From: Gammaproteobacteria bacterium
GTDB lineage: Bacteria > Pseudomonadota > Gammaproteobacteria > Steroidobacterales > Rariloculaceae
Direction of reading: 5' to 3'
Length of the DNA stretch: 5,293 nt
NCBI GenBank assembly: GCA_016927175.1
Contig: JAFGNC010000081.1
Span: 1-5,293, forward strand
Shown here: positions 4,667-5,293 of the stretch, piece by piece
Numbering within the stretch: the stretch's first letter is position 1
Layout: each line of letters begins with the position of its first letter
The notes under the pieces: model-generated
Told to the model about the DNA's origin: nothing
Database searches by the model: none
What the model saw: the letters and a program-made list of their open reading frames with translations, nothing else
Translations under genes and position numbers: made by a program

Positions 4667-5293
4667 TTACGCCGCCGGCGGCGCGTTCGACGAGGCGACG
4701 CTCCCCGCCTGCTCCAGCGCGGAGATGAACTGCCGGCACCAGCTGTGGATGTCGTTTCTTTTCAGCACGTCGAACATCGCGGTATGCCGCTCGCGCCGCT
4801 CCTCGAGCGGCATGTCGATGGCTCTCTGCAGCCCTTCAGCCACGCCTTCCTTGTCGTACGGATTGATCAGCACGGCGCCGTCCCCCAGCTCTATCGCCGC
4901 TCCGCACAGCTTCGACAACACGAGCACGCCCGGATCGTCCGGGTTCTGGCTCGCGACATACTCCTTCGCGACGAGGTTCATGCCGTCCCGGATCGGCGTG
5001 ACGAGCCCGACGCGCGCGAGCCTCAACAGCGACATCAGCGACCCTCGATCGTACGCGCGATTCAGGTAGCGGATCGGGACCCAGTCGATGTCGGCGAACC
5101 GGCCGTTGATGTTGCCGGCAGCCTGCTCGAGCTCGTGCCGGATCTCTTCGTAGGTTCTGACGTCGGGACGGGTCGGCGGCGCGATCTGCATGAAAACGAC
5201 CTGGCCGCGCGTGGTCGGGTAATTCGCCAGCAGGCTCTCGTACGCGCGGAAGCGCAGCTCGAGACCCTTGCTGTAGTCGAGCCTGTCGACGCC
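4667..5293 (-). CDS. otsA: Trehalose-6-phosphate synthase, C-terminal part (5' end outside window)
   Basis: The frame is open to the right edge and gives the last 208 residues of a GT20-family enzyme that joins UDP-glucose (or another NDP-glucose) and glucose-6-phosphate to make trehalose-6-phosphate in the cytoplasm. The visible part is the nucleotide-sugar-binding Rossmann half. It starts with GVDRLDYSKGLELRFRAYE, containing the Arg and Lys that match E. coli OtsA Arg262 and Lys267. Next come QIAPPTRPDV, INGRFADIDWVPIRYLNRAYDR, and VGLVTPIRDGMNLVAKEY, whose Asp and Glu match Asp361 and Glu369 with the same 8-residue spacing. It ends with LINPYDKEGVAEGLQRAIDMPLEERRERH and a RNDIHSWCRQFISAL helix, then a short Ser/Ala/Pro tail. 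Full-length enzymes are usually about 450-500 residues, so the missing N-terminal half should lie beyond base 5293. No phosphatase domain follows, so this is not a fused TPS-TPP protein. No otsB is seen downstream. Confidence 0.95.
   Translation of the reverse strand, partial: GVDRLDYSKGLELRFRAYESLLANYPTTRGQVVFMQIAPPTRPDVRTYEEIRHELEQAAGNINGRFADIDWVPIRYLNRAYDRGSLMSLLRLARVGLVTPIRDGMNLVAKEYVASQNPDDPGVLVLSKLCGAAIELGDGAVLINPYDKEGVAEGLQRAIDMPLEERRERHTAMFDVLKRNDIHSWCRQFISALEQAGSVASSNAPPAA

Noticed and set aside
4518..5069. Plus-strand open frame (183 residues) opposite otsA
   Set aside because: It is Ser/Arg-rich low-complexity sequence mirrored from the conserved otsA reading frame, with no recognisable domain.

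Overview
This is a high-GC window whose genes mostly end in a strong G/C third-position bias. It reads as chromosomal DNA of a free-living bacterium. A Deg/HtrA-type serine protease with a Sec-type signal sequence, a trehalose-6-phosphate synthase (OtsA) and a two-domain sulfurtransferase fit a high-GC Gram-negative, probably proteobacterial, genome. That placement is an inference from gene content and composition; no rRNA or phylogenetic marker is present. There are no tRNAs, insertion sequences, CRISPR arrays, integrases or origin-like repeats.

Layout. Bases 1-598 (minus) hold most of an NlpC/P60-like cysteine hydrolase gene that runs off the left edge. Bases 721-999 (minus) hold a small DUF4242 protein with an excellent Shine-Dalgarno sequence. 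Bases 1000-1207 are a divergent intergenic region with two inverted repeats. The plus strand then carries three genes in a row: a sulfurtransferase (1208-2053), an RMD1/DUF155 membrane protein starting inside its stop codon (2050-2847), and a secreted Deg1-like protease (2915-4069). The last 1.2 kb is on the minus strand: a VOC-family protein (4087-4515), convergent with the protease gene, preceded by the 3' part of otsA (4667-5293), which runs off the right edge.

How the genes work together. The clearest unit is the ATGA-overlapped sulfurtransferase-RMD1 pair, which is almost certainly co-transcribed and probably translationally coupled. The protease follows 67 bp later behind a good Shine-Dalgarno sequence that is partly buried in a small perfect hairpin, so it could be co-transcribed but separately controlled. 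The otsA and VOC genes share a strand but are separated by 151 bp and a hairpin, so a shared transcript is uncertain. A general stress or envelope-maintenance theme (protease, trehalose synthesis, sulfur transfer, cell-wall hydrolase) can be suggested, but the sequence does not prove it.

I do not see a convincing undescribed multi-gene system. The items most worth a second look are the coupled sulfurtransferase/RMD1 pair, the plant-Deg1-like design of the protease with a hairpin over its ribosome binding site, the NlpC/P60 protein without a signal peptide, and the repeated use of short GC hairpins without U-tracts at gene ends.
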